Positions 1-7,611 of a DNA stretch of 22,572 nucleotides are shown piece by piece. The stretch covers positions 1 to 22,572 of the forward strand of contig CALGZX010000099.1 in the NCBI GenBank assembly GCA_937934165.1. Direction: 5' to 3'. Below the pieces are notes generated by a model. That model worked only from the letters and a program-made list of their open reading frames with translations, was not told where the DNA came from and did no database searches. This stretch comes from an uncultured Collinsella sp. (GTDB taxonomy: Bacteria > Actinomycetota > Coriobacteriia > Coriobacteriales > Coriobacteriaceae). The number at the start of each line of letters is the position of its first letter. Positions within the stretch are counted from its first letter, which is position 1. The position numbers and the translations under genes are program-made.

Positions 1-45
1 AATGTCAATCCTGGTCTAACAGAGCCAAAAATAATGCACGATATT

Positions 46-158
46 GGTAAAGCGATTTAGCAAAGAACTTGCATTTGACCTGCAATTCTCTTACAGTGGT
101 ATCTTCATAAGGTAACCACCTTTACCTACCGTTTACCGCCAGTTTTAGCACGTTTACC
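46..158. promoter_or_regulatory. Repeated TTTACC/GGTAAA boxes upstream of ppdK (candidate operator cluster)
   Basis: The hexamer TTTACC occurs at 121-126, 132-137 and 153-158. GGTAAA, its reverse complement, occurs at 46-51. AGGTAA (110-115) and TTACCT (122-127) form a perfect 6-bp inverted repeat with a 6-nt spacer. The three direct copies are 11 and 21 bp apart, close to one and two helical turns, so a protein could contact them on one face of the DNA. The cluster lies just upstream of the candidate ppdK promoter. The pattern is seen directly; binding by a regulator is inferred and no regulator family is assigned. Confidence 0.4.
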
Positions 159-176
159 AAACCGCGCATCCTCTGC

Positions 177-205
177 TTAAGCCTGCTCAAAACCCGCCGT
201 ATAGT
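177..205 (+). promoter_or_regulatory. Candidate ppdK promoter
   Basis: A TATAGT -10 box (200-205, five of six matches to consensus) follows a poor -35 box, TTAAGC (177-182), after 17 nt. A transcript would start near 212 and carry a leader of about 70 nt. A weak -35 with repeats just upstream would fit an activator-dependent promoter. An alternative pair, TTGACC (75-80) and TATCTT (100-105), has a poor 19-nt spacer. Confidence 0.35.
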
Positions 206-280
206 TCCCTCACGGCCCGCATCCGGTGGGTCGATTCGTTACCACGGTCGTGCGCGTAAGTGCATGGAAGGGGAAGTATC

Positions 281-3031
281 GTGAGCGATTGCAAGAGGGT
301 TTACCGTTTTGGAACCGACGCCCAGGGCACCTGTGTCACCGAGGGCGACAAGTCCATGAACTTCGTGCTTGGCGGCAAGGGCGCAAACCTTGCCGAGATG
401 AGCCGCATCGGCCTGCCGGTTCCCGGTGGCTTTACCATTACCTGCCAGACTTGCGTCGAGTACTCCGGTGCCGGCAACGTGTGGCTCGGGGGCGCACTCG
501 ATGAGATCGTTGCTGCCGAGGCGGACCTCGAGGCCCGCTGCGGCAAGAAGCTCGGCGACGCCTCCGATCCGCTGCTCGTGTCGGTTCGCTCGGGCGCTCC
601 GTTCTCCATGCCCGGTATGATGGACACGGTCCTCAACTTGGGCCTCAATGACGATTCCGTCCAGGGCCTCATCGCGCAGACGCAGAACCCGCGTTTTGCC
701 TGGGATAGCTACCGCCGCTTTATCCAGATGTTTTCCAATGTCGTCATGGGCGTTGACGCCGACCTGTTCGAGAACGCCCTGACCCAGGCCCGTCTGGTCG
801 CCGGCGTTCGCGTCGATTCCGAGCTTTCGGCCGAGGACCTGCAGGAACTCGTCGAGACCTTTAAGGGCATCTTCTCCGAGAACGTCGATGCCTCCCTGTA
901 TCCCGAGCTCGAGGTCGCCGACGGCAAGCCCGTTTTCCCGCACGACCCGGAGCTTCAGCTACGCCTTGCAATCCAGGCCGTCTTTGGCAGCTGGATGAAC
1001 GAGCGTGCCTGCATCTACCGCAAGCAGCATGGCATTTCCGACGACCTCGGCACCGCCGTCAACGTACAGGCCATGGCCTTTGGCAACAAGGGCGAGACCT
1101 CTGCGACGGGCGTCGCCTTTACGCGTAATCCGGCCGACGGCACCAAGGAGTTCTACGGTGACTTTTTGGTCAACGCCCAGGGCGAGGACGTCGTCGCCGG
1201 TATCCGCAACACCGAGCCCATCGCCGACCTCAAGGCCACCCCGGGCCTCGAGTCTGCAGGTGAGGAGCTCGAGCGCGTGTTCCTGACGCTCGAGGACCAT
1301 TACCGCGATATGTGCGATATCGAGTTTACCATCGAGCAGGGCAAGCTCTGGATGCTCCAGACACGCGTGGGTAAACGCACTGCCACCGCCGCCCTGCGCA
1401 TCGCCATCGAAATGGTCGAGGAAGGCCTGATCACCCGCGAAGAGGCCGTGAGCCGTATCGATCCCGCGCAACTCGACCAGCTCCTGCACCCGCAGTTTGA
1501 CGCTTCCAAGAGGTACGAGGCGCTGGCCAGCGGTCTGAACGCCAGCCCCGGCGCCGCCGTGGGCGAGGTCGTGTTCTCGAGCGATGACGCCGTCGCGCGC
1601 GCAAACGAGGGTCATAAGGTTATCTTGGTCCGTTGGGAGACCAACCCCGACGACTTGAAGGGCATGGTCGCCGCCGAGGGCATCCTGACCAGCCACGGTG
1701 GCAAGACGAGCCATGCCGCTGTTATCGCCCGCGGTATGGGTACGCCCTGCGTCTGCGGCGTTGAGCGCTTCCACATCGATGCCGCCGAGAAGGTCGTGCG
1801 CATCGAGGGCAGCGACCGCGTGCTGCACGAGGGCGACATCATCTCCATCGACGGCACCCAGGGCATCGTCGTCGACGGTCCCGTCGACCTGGTCTCCGCC
1901 GAGCTCACTGGCGATCTGGACACCATCCTGTCCTGGGCCGACGAGATTCGCCTGGACGAGACCTGTGGCCACGCCAACCATGTGCGCGTCAACGCCGACA
2001 ACCCTGAGGATGCCGAGCTCGCACTCGAGTTTGGCGCCGAGGCTATTGGCCTGTGCCGCACCGAGCACATGTTCCTGGGCGACCGTAAGAACATCATCCA
2101 GAGCTTTATACTGTCCGACGATGAGGCCGTGAAGCAGCAGGCCCTGGCCGACCTGCTCAAGGTTCAGACGGAGGACTTCCTGGCCATGTTCAAGACCATG
2201 TCCGGTCGCGATGTGGTCGTTCGTCTGCTCGATCCGCCGCTTCATGAGTTCCTGGATAATCCTCGCGAGTTCGAGGTTGCCATCACCAAGAAGGAGGCCG
2301 CTGGCGCCAGCGAGGAAGAGCTTGCCGCCCTGCGTGCCCGCCTGCGTCGCATCGACGGCATGGTCGAGTCCAACCCGATGCTCGGCCTGCGCGGCGTGCG
2401 CCTATCCGTCGTCTTTAGCGATCTGCCGCTCATGCAGGTTCGCGCCGTCGCCACGGCTGCTGCCTGCCTTATCAAGGAGGGCGTCGACCCGCGTCCCGAG
2501 ATCATGGTTCCGCTCGTCTCCATCACGGCCGAGCACGTCCAGACCCGCGAGGTCATCGAGCGCGTGATCGCCGAGGTTTCCGTCGAAGAAGGCGTCGAGC
2601 TCAATATTCCCGTGGGCACGATGCTCGAGCTGCCGCGCGCCTGCATGGTCGCTGACGAGATCGCCCACCATGCCGACTTCTTCTGCTTTGGCACCAACGA
2701 CCTCACCCAGATGACCTTCGGCTTCTCTCGTGACGATGCCGAGGCCAAGTTCATCCCGCTGTACATGCATAAGAAGATTCTGAAGGACAACCCCTTCGAG
2801 ACCATCGATACGGCAGTACTCGAGCTGGTACGCATGGCCGTCGAGAAGGGCCGTGCCACCAACCCCGACATGCACTTTGGCGTGTGCGGCGAGCACGGCG
2901 GCGACCCCAAGTCCATCAAGGGCCTGTTTAACGTGGCCGACGTGGACTACGTGTCCTGCTCGCCCTACCGCGTGCCCCTCGCGCGCTTGGCTGCCGCCCA
3001 GGCCAAGCTCGAGGCCAAGCGTCCCGCCTAA
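281..3031 (+). CDS. ppdK: Pyruvate, phosphate dikinase
   Basis: A 916-residue cytoplasmic enzyme interconverting pyruvate, ATP and Pi with PEP, AMP and PPi. In anaerobic fermenters it commonly works in PPi-linked glycolysis or PEP regeneration. The N-terminal ATP-grasp part shows GGKGANLAEM, TRNPADGT and NAQGEDVVAGIR. The central swivelling domain has the phospho-carrier motif GGKTSHAAVIARG with His478; most relatives have Met where this has Lys. The C-terminal PEP/pyruvate barrel has GLCRTEHMF, NPMLGLRG, FGTNDLTQMTFGFSRDD and GVCGEHGGD with the catalytic Cys869. The GTG at 281 is chosen because GGAAGGGGAAG (266-276) lies just upstream and the product then begins MSDCKRVYRFG. An in-frame GTG at 260 would sit before that ribosome binding site. 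Slightly longer than the usual ~875 residues. It stands alone with its own promoter region and terminator. Confidence 0.97.
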   Translation: MSDCKRVYRFGTDAQGTCVTEGDKSMNFVLGGKGANLAEMSRIGLPVPGGFTITCQTCVEYSGAGNVWLGGALDEIVAAEADLEARCGKKLGDASDPLLVSVRSGAPFSMPGMMDTVLNLGLNDDSVQGLIAQTQNPRFAWDSYRRFIQMFSNVVMGVDADLFENALTQARLVAGVRVDSELSAEDLQELVETFKGIFSENVDASLYPELEVADGKPVFPHDPELQLRLAIQAVFGSWMNERACIYRKQHGISDDLGTAVNVQAMAFGNKGETSATGVAFTRNPADGTKEFYGDFLVNAQGEDVVAGIRNTEPIADLKATPGLESAGEELERVFLTLEDHYRDMCDIEFTIEQGKLWMLQTRVGKRTATAALRIAIEMVEEGLITREEAVSRIDPAQLDQLLHPQFDASKRYEALASGLNASPGAAVGEVVFSSDDAVARANEGHKVILVRWETNPDDLKGMVAAEGILTSHGGKTSHAAVIARGMGTPCVCGVERFHIDAAEKVVRIEGSDRVLHEGDIISIDGTQGIVVDGPVDLVSAELTGDLDTILSWADEIRLDETCGHANHVRVNADNPEDAELALEFGAEAIGLCRTEHMFLGDRKNIIQSFILSDDEAVKQQALADLLKVQTEDFLAMFKTMSGRDVVVRLLDPPLHEFLDNPREFEVAITKKEAAGASEEELAALRARLRRIDGMVESNPMLGLRGVRLSVVFSDLPLMQVRAVATAAACLIKEGVDPRPEIMVPLVSITAEHVQTREVIERVIAEVSVEEGVELNIPVGTMLELPRACMVADEIAHHADFFCFGTNDLTQMTFGFSRDDAEAKFIPLYMHKKILKDNPFETIDTAVLELVRMAVEKGRATNPDMHFGVCGEHGGDPKSIKGLFNVADVDYVSCSPYRVPLARLAAAQAKLEAKRPA

Positions 3032-3072
3032 CGTTTTGGGCGTAGACGCCTAGTGTAGCCCCCCCCTTCATG

Positions 3073-3104
3073 CCGCCCGTCTCATTTGTGAGACGGGCGG
3101 TTAT
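3073..3104 (+). terminator. Hairpin terminator after ppdK
   Basis: CCGCCCGTCTCA (3073-3084) pairs perfectly with TGAGACGGGCGG (3089-3100) around a TTTG loop. The following TTAT is only a short U-tract, so termination may be incomplete, but position and stem strength fit the end of the ppdK transcript. Confidence 0.75.
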
Positions 3105-3146
3105 CATGTGCGGGTTTTGTCTTTTTGTCTGCGTAAAAAATTGTTC

Positions 3147-3174
3147 TTGCAGCAGAAACCCGCGCGTGTATACT
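3147..3174 (+). promoter_or_regulatory. rplS promoter
   Basis: TTGCAG (3147-3152) and TATACT (3169-3174) are separated by 16 nt, a good housekeeping-sigma layout. The start would be near 3181, giving a leader of about 63 nt before rplS. Confidence 0.6.
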
Positions 3175-3180
3175 CGAATA

Positions 3181-3243
3181 CGTTTGTTCAACTACGTGCC
3201 GGCCATGGTGGTACGGCACCTCTAGAAGAGTAAGGAATTGCAC
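3181..3243 (+). promoter_or_regulatory. rplS 5' leader with two small hairpins
   Basis: GTGCCG (3196-3201) can pair with CGGCAC (3214-3219) across a 12-nt loop. CTCT (3220-3223) can pair with AGAG (3227-3230) immediately before the AAGGA ribosome binding site (3232-3236). Ribosomal-protein leaders often carry autoregulatory structures, and L19 leaders are known in other phyla. A regulatory role here is inferred only. Confidence 0.3.
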
Positions 3244-3585
3244 ATGGATTACATCCGCGCAATCGAGCGTCAGCAGATCCGCGAGGACATTCCTCAGGTT
3301 CGCGTCGCCGACAACGTCAAGGTTCACTACCGCATTAAGGAAGGCGACCGCGAGCGCATCCAGGTCTTCCAGGGCGACGTCATCCGCATGGCCGGCGCCG
3401 GTGCCCGCGAGACCTTCACCGTCCGCAAGATGTCCTTCGGTGTCGGTGTTGAGCGTACCTTCCCGCTTCACAGCCCCAAGATCGCCAAGCTCGAGGTCGT
3501 TCGTCATGGTCGCGTCCGTCGCGCCAAGCTGTACTACCTCCGCGACAAGGTGGGCAAGGCTGCTCGCATCCCCGAGAAGCGCTAA
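3244..3585 (+). CDS. rplS: 50S ribosomal protein L19
   Basis: A 113-residue L19, a normal length for the family. L19 lies at the 30S-50S interface of the ribosome. Recognisable segments are the N-terminal helix MDYIRAIERQQ, the core VFQGDVIRM, GVGVERTFPLHSPKI, and the basic C-terminal RRAKLYYLRDKVGKAARI. ATG 3244 is chosen because AAGGA (3232-3236) is 7 nt upstream; the in-frame TTG at 3238 is too close to it. In many bacteria rplS follows rpsP-rimM-trmD, but here it is a single-gene unit between its own promoter and a strong terminator. Confidence 0.97.
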   Translation: MDYIRAIERQQIREDIPQVRVADNVKVHYRIKEGDRERIQVFQGDVIRMAGAGARETFTVRKMSFGVGVERTFPLHSPKIAKLEVVRHGRVRRAKLYYLRDKVGKAARIPEKR

Positions 3586-3619
3586 GAAGATCGCAGCGTC
3601 TGTCCACTCGTTTGGACAC

Positions 3620-3650
3620 AAGGGTCACCTTCGGGTGGCCCTTCTTTTTA
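3620..3650 (+). terminator. Intrinsic terminator after rplS
   Basis: AAGGGTCACC (3620-3629) pairs with GGTGGCCCTT (3634-3643), with one G-U pair, around a stable TTCG tetraloop, and is followed by CTTTTTAT. A smaller hairpin, TGTCCA/TGGACA (3601-3618), precedes it. This is one of the best terminators in the window. Confidence 0.9.
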
Positions 3651-3678
3651 TCTGATTTGCATGCAAGGAGGGCCTGGT

Positions 3679-4467
3679 ATGGCCAATATGACGAGCTCGG
3701 TTTCGGCATCGCAGGTTGCCGGAGAGCTGGCGAGCGCAACGTTTGAGGAGATCCCCGCCCTCGTGGAGCATTATCGCGAGGACCCGCGCCAGCAGGTGAT
3801 CAAGGCTTGCGAGCGTGCCCTCAAACGCCATTCCAAAGAGGTTGCCGAGCGCGAGCGCGTCAATGGCATGTACGAGCTTATGCATGAGCTTGGCGGCGAT
3901 GGGGTGGTCGTTGGTGTCGACGAGGTGGGTCGCGGATCGGTGGCCGGTCCTTTGACGGTATGCGCCGTCTGTCTTCCTATGGAGCCGCGCGTCTGGGGTA
4001 TCAACGATTCCAAAAAGCTCACGCCCGCGCGCCGCGAGTTGCTCTCTGTGAAGATTTCCGAGGTGGCGACGGCGATCGGTTTTTGCCATATCGCGCCGAA
4101 GGATATCGATGAGATGGGTATGGCCCGCGCTATCCGTACCGCCGTTGCGGGTGCCGTGGCCGATACGGGGCTTGAACCCGACTGCGTCCTCATGGATGGC
4201 AACCCCTTGGGTGCCGTTCCCAACGAGCGCGATGTGGTGAAGGGCGATGCCAAAATCGCCTGTATCGCCGCGGCGTCCATCATGGCCAAGGTCACGCGTG
4301 ACGAGATGATGGTCGAGTACGACGCCGAGTATCCCGAGTACCATCTGGCCGAGTCGAAGGGCTATGCAAGCCCCGAGCATATCGAGGCCATTCGCAAACA
4401 TGGACTTTGTCCACTGCACCGCGTGAGCTTTTGCGGAAACTTTCTGCAGACTGAGCGCCTTTTCTAG
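3679..4467 (+). CDS. rnhB: Ribonuclease HII
   Basis: A 262-residue enzyme that cuts RNA in RNA-DNA hybrids and starts removal of single ribonucleotides from DNA. The family core is clear: GVDEVGRGSVAGP with Asp81 and Glu82, NDSKKLT, LMDGNP, GDAKIACIAAASIMAKVTRD. About 78 residues precede the core and look helical and charged (HYREDPRQQVIKACERALKR). A comparable N-terminal extension is known in Bacillus-type RnhB and is thought to aid substrate binding. ATG 3679 is chosen because AAGGAGGG (3665-3672) lies 6 nt before it; an in-frame ATG at 3661 would precede that site. Its start is only about 30 nt past the rplS terminator, so its own promoter is hard to place. It ends at another strong terminator. 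Confidence 0.95.
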   Translation: MANMTSSVSASQVAGELASATFEEIPALVEHYREDPRQQVIKACERALKRHSKEVAERERVNGMYELMHELGGDGVVVGVDEVGRGSVAGPLTVCAVCLPMEPRVWGINDSKKLTPARRELLSVKISEVATAIGFCHIAPKDIDEMGMARAIRTAVAGAVADTGLEPDCVLMDGNPLGAVPNERDVVKGDAKIACIAAASIMAKVTRDEMMVEYDAEYPEYHLAESKGYASPEHIEAIRKHGLCPLHRVSFCGNFLQTERLF

Positions 4468-4516
4468 GTCAATTGTGGAGACAGGGACCTCAAGGGTTTT
4501 ATAAACCTGCTGGTAG

Positions 4517-4558
4517 CGGGCCGTATGCAACACCATTGCTGCGTACGGCCCGTTTTTT
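4517..4558 (+). terminator. Intrinsic terminator after rnhB
   Basis: The arm at 4517-4529 pairs with 4540-4552 (CGGGCCGTA with TACGGCCCG, extended by four more pairs including one wobble) and is followed by TTTTTT. It separates rnhB from the yraN operon. The yraN promoter would have to lie in the ~98 nt between this point and 4657; I see no convincing one there. Confidence 0.88.
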
Positions 4559-4656
4559 GACGGCATTTGGTCAGCTTTTGGTTTGCTTTCGGTACTTACC
4601 CGCATGAAAGGTGCCCTCATCATCGGGGCAATGCAGCGTGCGGGAAAGGAGACCCC

Positions 4657-5142
4657 ATGAGTGCCGCAAGCAAAAAGAGCAAGACGCAGCAGCTCAAGGA
4701 GCGTTGGGAAAACGGCGAGCTCGACTGCGGGGCGATGACGCCCGAGTTTATCAAGGGACTCAGTCCCCGCGAGCTGGGCATGCTGGGCGAGCTGATCACC
4801 ATCGACTACTTTAACGAGCGCGGCTACACCTTGCTGGAGCAGGGTTATCGTTGCACCGAGGGCGAGGCCGATCTGGTGCTGCTCGATGAGCTCGACGATG
4901 TCGTGGTGATGGCCGAGGTCAAGACCAGACGCGTCGCACTGGATTGCAACACGCGGGTCTTTCCCGAGGAGGCCGTGGACGCCCAAAAGCAACGCCGCTA
5001 CCGCCGCATCGCAAGTTGCTATCTCATGGAGCATTATCCGCTCAAGGCGATTCGCTTCGATGCCGTGGGTGTCACCATTCGCGGCGGGCATATCGCCGAG
5101 ATCGAGCATCAGTACAACGCGTTCGATTGGCAGGTGTCGTGA
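4657..5142 (+). CDS. yraN: YraN / UPF0102 family nuclease-fold protein
   Basis: A 161-residue UPF0102 member. The family has a restriction-endonuclease-like fold and lacks a firmly established role. The core is LGELITIDYFNERGYTLLE, then GEADLV and EVKTR, which carry the acidic and lysine residues expected of a PD-(D/E)XK-type site. Relatives are usually near 120 residues; this one has roughly 40 extra N-terminal residues, beginning with a basic stretch (SKKSKTQQLKERW). ATG 4657 follows AAAGGAGA (4645-4652). It is the first gene of the yraN-comM-dprA-trmFO-xer run, and its TGA overlaps the comM ATG by one base (TGATG), so translation is probably coupled. Neighbours suggest DNA metabolism, which does not prove its activity. 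Confidence 0.9.
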   Translation: MSAASKKSKTQQLKERWENGELDCGAMTPEFIKGLSPRELGMLGELITIDYFNERGYTLLEQGYRCTEGEADLVLLDELDDVVVMAEVKTRRVALDCNTRVFPEEAVDAQKQRRYRRIASCYLMEHYPLKAIRFDAVGVTIRGGHIAEIEHQYNAFDWQVS

Positions 5143-6665
5143 TGGCGTTCGAGACGTTTGCCGTTCACGCGGCCTGCATCCGCGGCGTCGAGGCGATTCA
5201 CGTCACGGTCGAGGTCTCGCTTGCCGGCGGCGTTCCGGGCATCCAGATGCTCGGCATTCCGAGTATGGAGGTGATGGAGTCGCGCGGGCGTATTCGCTGT
5301 GCGATGCGCTCCGCCGGGTTCGAGATCCCGCGCTCGGGCATTACGGTCAATCTGGCGCCAGGCGATATTCGCAAGACCGGTAGCGGCTTTGATCTGCCCA
5401 TCGCCATCGCGGTATTGGCGGCCGATGGACAGATTCCCCGCGACAACCTCGATCGTTGTCTTATCGCTGGTGAGCTTGGCTTGGACGGTACGGTGCTTCC
5501 TGTCAAGGGCGAGGTGGCGTTTCAGCTATTGGCTCGCGACATGGGGCTGTCTTTTATCGCCGGCAGGTCCGACCAGCATGTGCCACTCGCGGGCGTGGAT
5601 TGCGGCTTTATCGATCATTTGTCTCAGCTTGCCCATGGCATGGGCGAGGCGGCTCGGCACTATCTGGATTCCGAGGGTGTTGAGGCTACTTTTGAGCCTG
5701 AACTCGACTATGCCGACGTGCTGGGGCAGGAGGTTGCCAAACGCGGCATGGCGCTGGCGGCAGCGGGTGAGCTCGGTTTGCTTATGATCGGGTCCCCGGG
5801 ATCGGGCAAGACGATGCTCGCCCGTCGTATGACCGGCATCCTGCCCGAGCTTTCCGTTGAGGACCAGCAGGAGGCGCTGTGCATCCATTCGGTTTTGGGT
5901 GAGAACATTGATGGCTTGTTGGCGGGGCACCGCCCCTTCCGCAGTCCCCACCACAGTATTTCGACCGCAGGCCTTATCGGCGGCGGGCGCCCGGTGCACC
6001 CGGGTGAGATCAGCCTTGCTCATGGCGGCGTGCTCTTTTTGGACGAGCTTGCCGAGTTTCCCACGGGTGTGCTGCAGACGCTGCGTCAGCCCATCGAGCG
6101 CGGCTATGTGAGGATCGTACGCGTCGACGGGGCCTTTACCTTCCCGTCGCGCTTTCAGCTGCTGGCTGCGAGCAATCCCTGCCCCTGCGGTTTTTTGGGC
6201 GATCGCGAGGTACCGTGTCGCTGCTCAGCGGCGATGGTCGAGCGCTATCGGTCTAAACTGCGCGGTCCTTTGGCCGACCGTATCGACATGATGATCGACG
6301 TGACCCGTCCCGACCCCCAAGTGATTATCGAGGGTGCGGAGGGTATGTCGTCTGCCGAGTTGCGTGACTACGTTGTGCGCGGTCGCGCTTTTCGCGCTTG
6401 GCGCGAATCCCGTATGGACGATGCGGATGCCGAGGCCGAGGATGACGAGACGCGGTCCATTGACGGTGTCGTTTCGACCTTTGAGCTCGATGATGCGGCG
6501 GAGAAGTGTGTGCTCGGCCTGTCGAAGCGCACGCATCTCACGGGCCGCGGCATCGTGCGCCTGGTTCGCATTGCGCGTACAATCGCCGACGTCGCCGAGA
6601 GCGAGCAGGTGACGCAGGACCACGTGCTCGAGGCGGCGATGTACCAGGGAAGGAGGGACCAATGA
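5142..6665 (+). CDS. comM: ComM / YifB-like AAA+ ATPase (Mg-chelatase-like)
   Basis: A 507-residue protein, the normal length for ComM/YifB. In competent bacteria ComM is a hexameric helicase that promotes branch migration during recombination of incoming DNA; many non-competent bacteria also carry it. Visible parts are the N-terminal domain (VEVSLAGGVPGIQMLGIP, LAPGDIRKTGSGFDLPIA), Walker A GSPGSGKTML with Lys223, Walker B VLFLDELAEF with Asp301-Glu302, and the cysteine-rich NPCPCGFLGD...CRCS. A helical C-terminal domain follows. An acidic stretch (DDADAEAEDDE) interrupts the C-terminal part. ATG 5142 overlaps the yraN stop, and its own stop overlaps the dprA start. The annotation rests on family features; natural transformation in this organism is not shown. 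Confidence 0.95.
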   Translation: MAFETFAVHAACIRGVEAIHVTVEVSLAGGVPGIQMLGIPSMEVMESRGRIRCAMRSAGFEIPRSGITVNLAPGDIRKTGSGFDLPIAIAVLAADGQIPRDNLDRCLIAGELGLDGTVLPVKGEVAFQLLARDMGLSFIAGRSDQHVPLAGVDCGFIDHLSQLAHGMGEAARHYLDSEGVEATFEPELDYADVLGQEVAKRGMALAAAGELGLLMIGSPGSGKTMLARRMTGILPELSVEDQQEALCIHSVLGENIDGLLAGHRPFRSPHHSISTAGLIGGGRPVHPGEISLAHGGVLFLDELAEFPTGVLQTLRQPIERGYVRIVRVDGAFTFPSRFQLLAASNPCPCGFLGDREVPCRCSAAMVERYRSKLRGPLADRIDMMIDVTRPDPQVIIEGAEGMSSAELRDYVVRGRAFRAWRESRMDDADAEAEDDETRSIDGVVSTFELDDAAEKCVLGLSKRTHLTGRGIVRLVRIARTIADVAESEQVTQDHVLEAAMYQGRRDQ

Positions 6666-7597
6666 TGGCCGAGGGGACCTTCGAGCTGCATCCAGGTGAC
6701 GCGTTGTATCCCGAGACCGTTTTGGAGCTTTCCGATGTACCCCAGACGCTCTATGTGCGCGGCAACCCCGAAGTGCTTTCGACGCCCGCGCTCTCCATCA
6801 TCGGCGCGCGCAAAGCCTCGCCGTATGGTCTTACCGTGGCAGAGCTTGCGGCAAAGGTGGCGGTCGAGGCGGGAGTGACGGTAGTTTCGGGCGGCGCGGT
6901 CGGTTGTGACCAGGCTTCGGGTTGGGCTGCGGTCAACGCTGGCGGCAAACACGTCGTGGTGCTGGGGACGGGCGCCGACGTGGTCTATCCGCGCTCGAGC
7001 GCTGGCCTCATCACGCGCACGCTCGATACGGGTGGCGCGGTCGTGTCGATCTCTCCGTGGGGCATGGGTCCGCGCAAGTTTGCCTTTCCGCGCCGCAATC
7101 GCGTGATCGCGGCCCTGTCGCAAGCCCTCTTTGTATCCGAGGCGGGTATGCCTTCCGGGACGTTTTCTACAGCCGAGGCTGCTATGGATTTGGGGCGAGA
7201 ACTTCTTGCCGTACCGGGGTCGATCCTATCGCCCGAGTCGCGTGGCACGAATTACCTCATTGCGAACGGTGCCTGCTGCATCATCGACGAGGAATCTATC
7301 GAGATGGCTATCTCACGTATCTATGGAACCCTGCGCTACTCGCGCCCCGATGCTCCCGGCATTGCCGACCTGGATTCAACGCAGCAGACCGTGATGCATG
7401 CGCTCATCGCCTCTCCGCTCAAGGTCGACGACATCGCGGCGCTCGTCTCGCTCGATGCCGTCGGCGTACTCAAACTCCTGGGCTCGCTTGAGTTCGAGGG
7501 TCTTATCGAGCGCATGATGGATGGAAGGTATGCGCCCTCCAAGTTTGCCCTTCACGCCCAGACACCCTTCGGTCACAATGGAAAACGTGTCAATTAG
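6662..7597 (+). CDS. dprA: DprA/Smf-like DNA-processing protein
   Basis: A 311-residue DprA/Smf family protein. DprA loads RecA on incoming single-stranded DNA during transformation. The Rossmann-like domain shows LYVRGNP, SIIGARKASPYG, VSGGAVGCD, VVVLGTGADVVYP, FPRRNRVIAALS, SEAGMPSGTFSTAEAA and VPGS. The C-terminus (residues ~240-300) resembles the winged-helix domain found in many DprA proteins. The N-terminal SAM domain of longer relatives is absent; the protein begins at the HPGDALYP segment. Where most relatives have GID followed by AH, this has GCDQASGW, a local divergence. AAGGAGGG (6650-6657) serves ATG 6662 (4-nt gap) or the adjacent ATG 6665 (7-nt gap); 6665 may be the true start. 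It overlaps comM, so the two are probably co-translated. Confidence 0.92.
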   Translation: MMAEGTFELHPGDALYPETVLELSDVPQTLYVRGNPEVLSTPALSIIGARKASPYGLTVAELAAKVAVEAGVTVVSGGAVGCDQASGWAAVNAGGKHVVVLGTGADVVYPRSSAGLITRTLDTGGAVVSISPWGMGPRKFAFPRRNRVIAALSQALFVSEAGMPSGTFSTAEAAMDLGRELLAVPGSILSPESRGTNYLIANGACCIIDEESIEMAISRIYGTLRYSRPDAPGIADLDSTQQTVMHALIASPLKVDDIAALVSLDAVGVLKLLGSLEFEGLIERMMDGRYAPSKFALHAQTPFGHNGKRVN

Positions 7598-7611
7598 AAA
7601 GGTGTTTGCAG

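Noticed and set aside
239..2245. Two long minus-strand open frames opposite ppdK
   Set aside because: Same codon-bias shadow of a certain gene, with no ribosome binding site or recognisable domain.
4480..4500. GGAGACAGGGACCT after rnhB as a possible copy of a dispersed intergenic repeat
   Set aside because: Only one copy occurs in the window, so a repeat cannot be supported from this sequence.
3625..5109. A 494-residue minus-strand open frame opposite rnhB and yraN
   Set aside because: Runs through the rnhB terminator and two certain genes; no family features.
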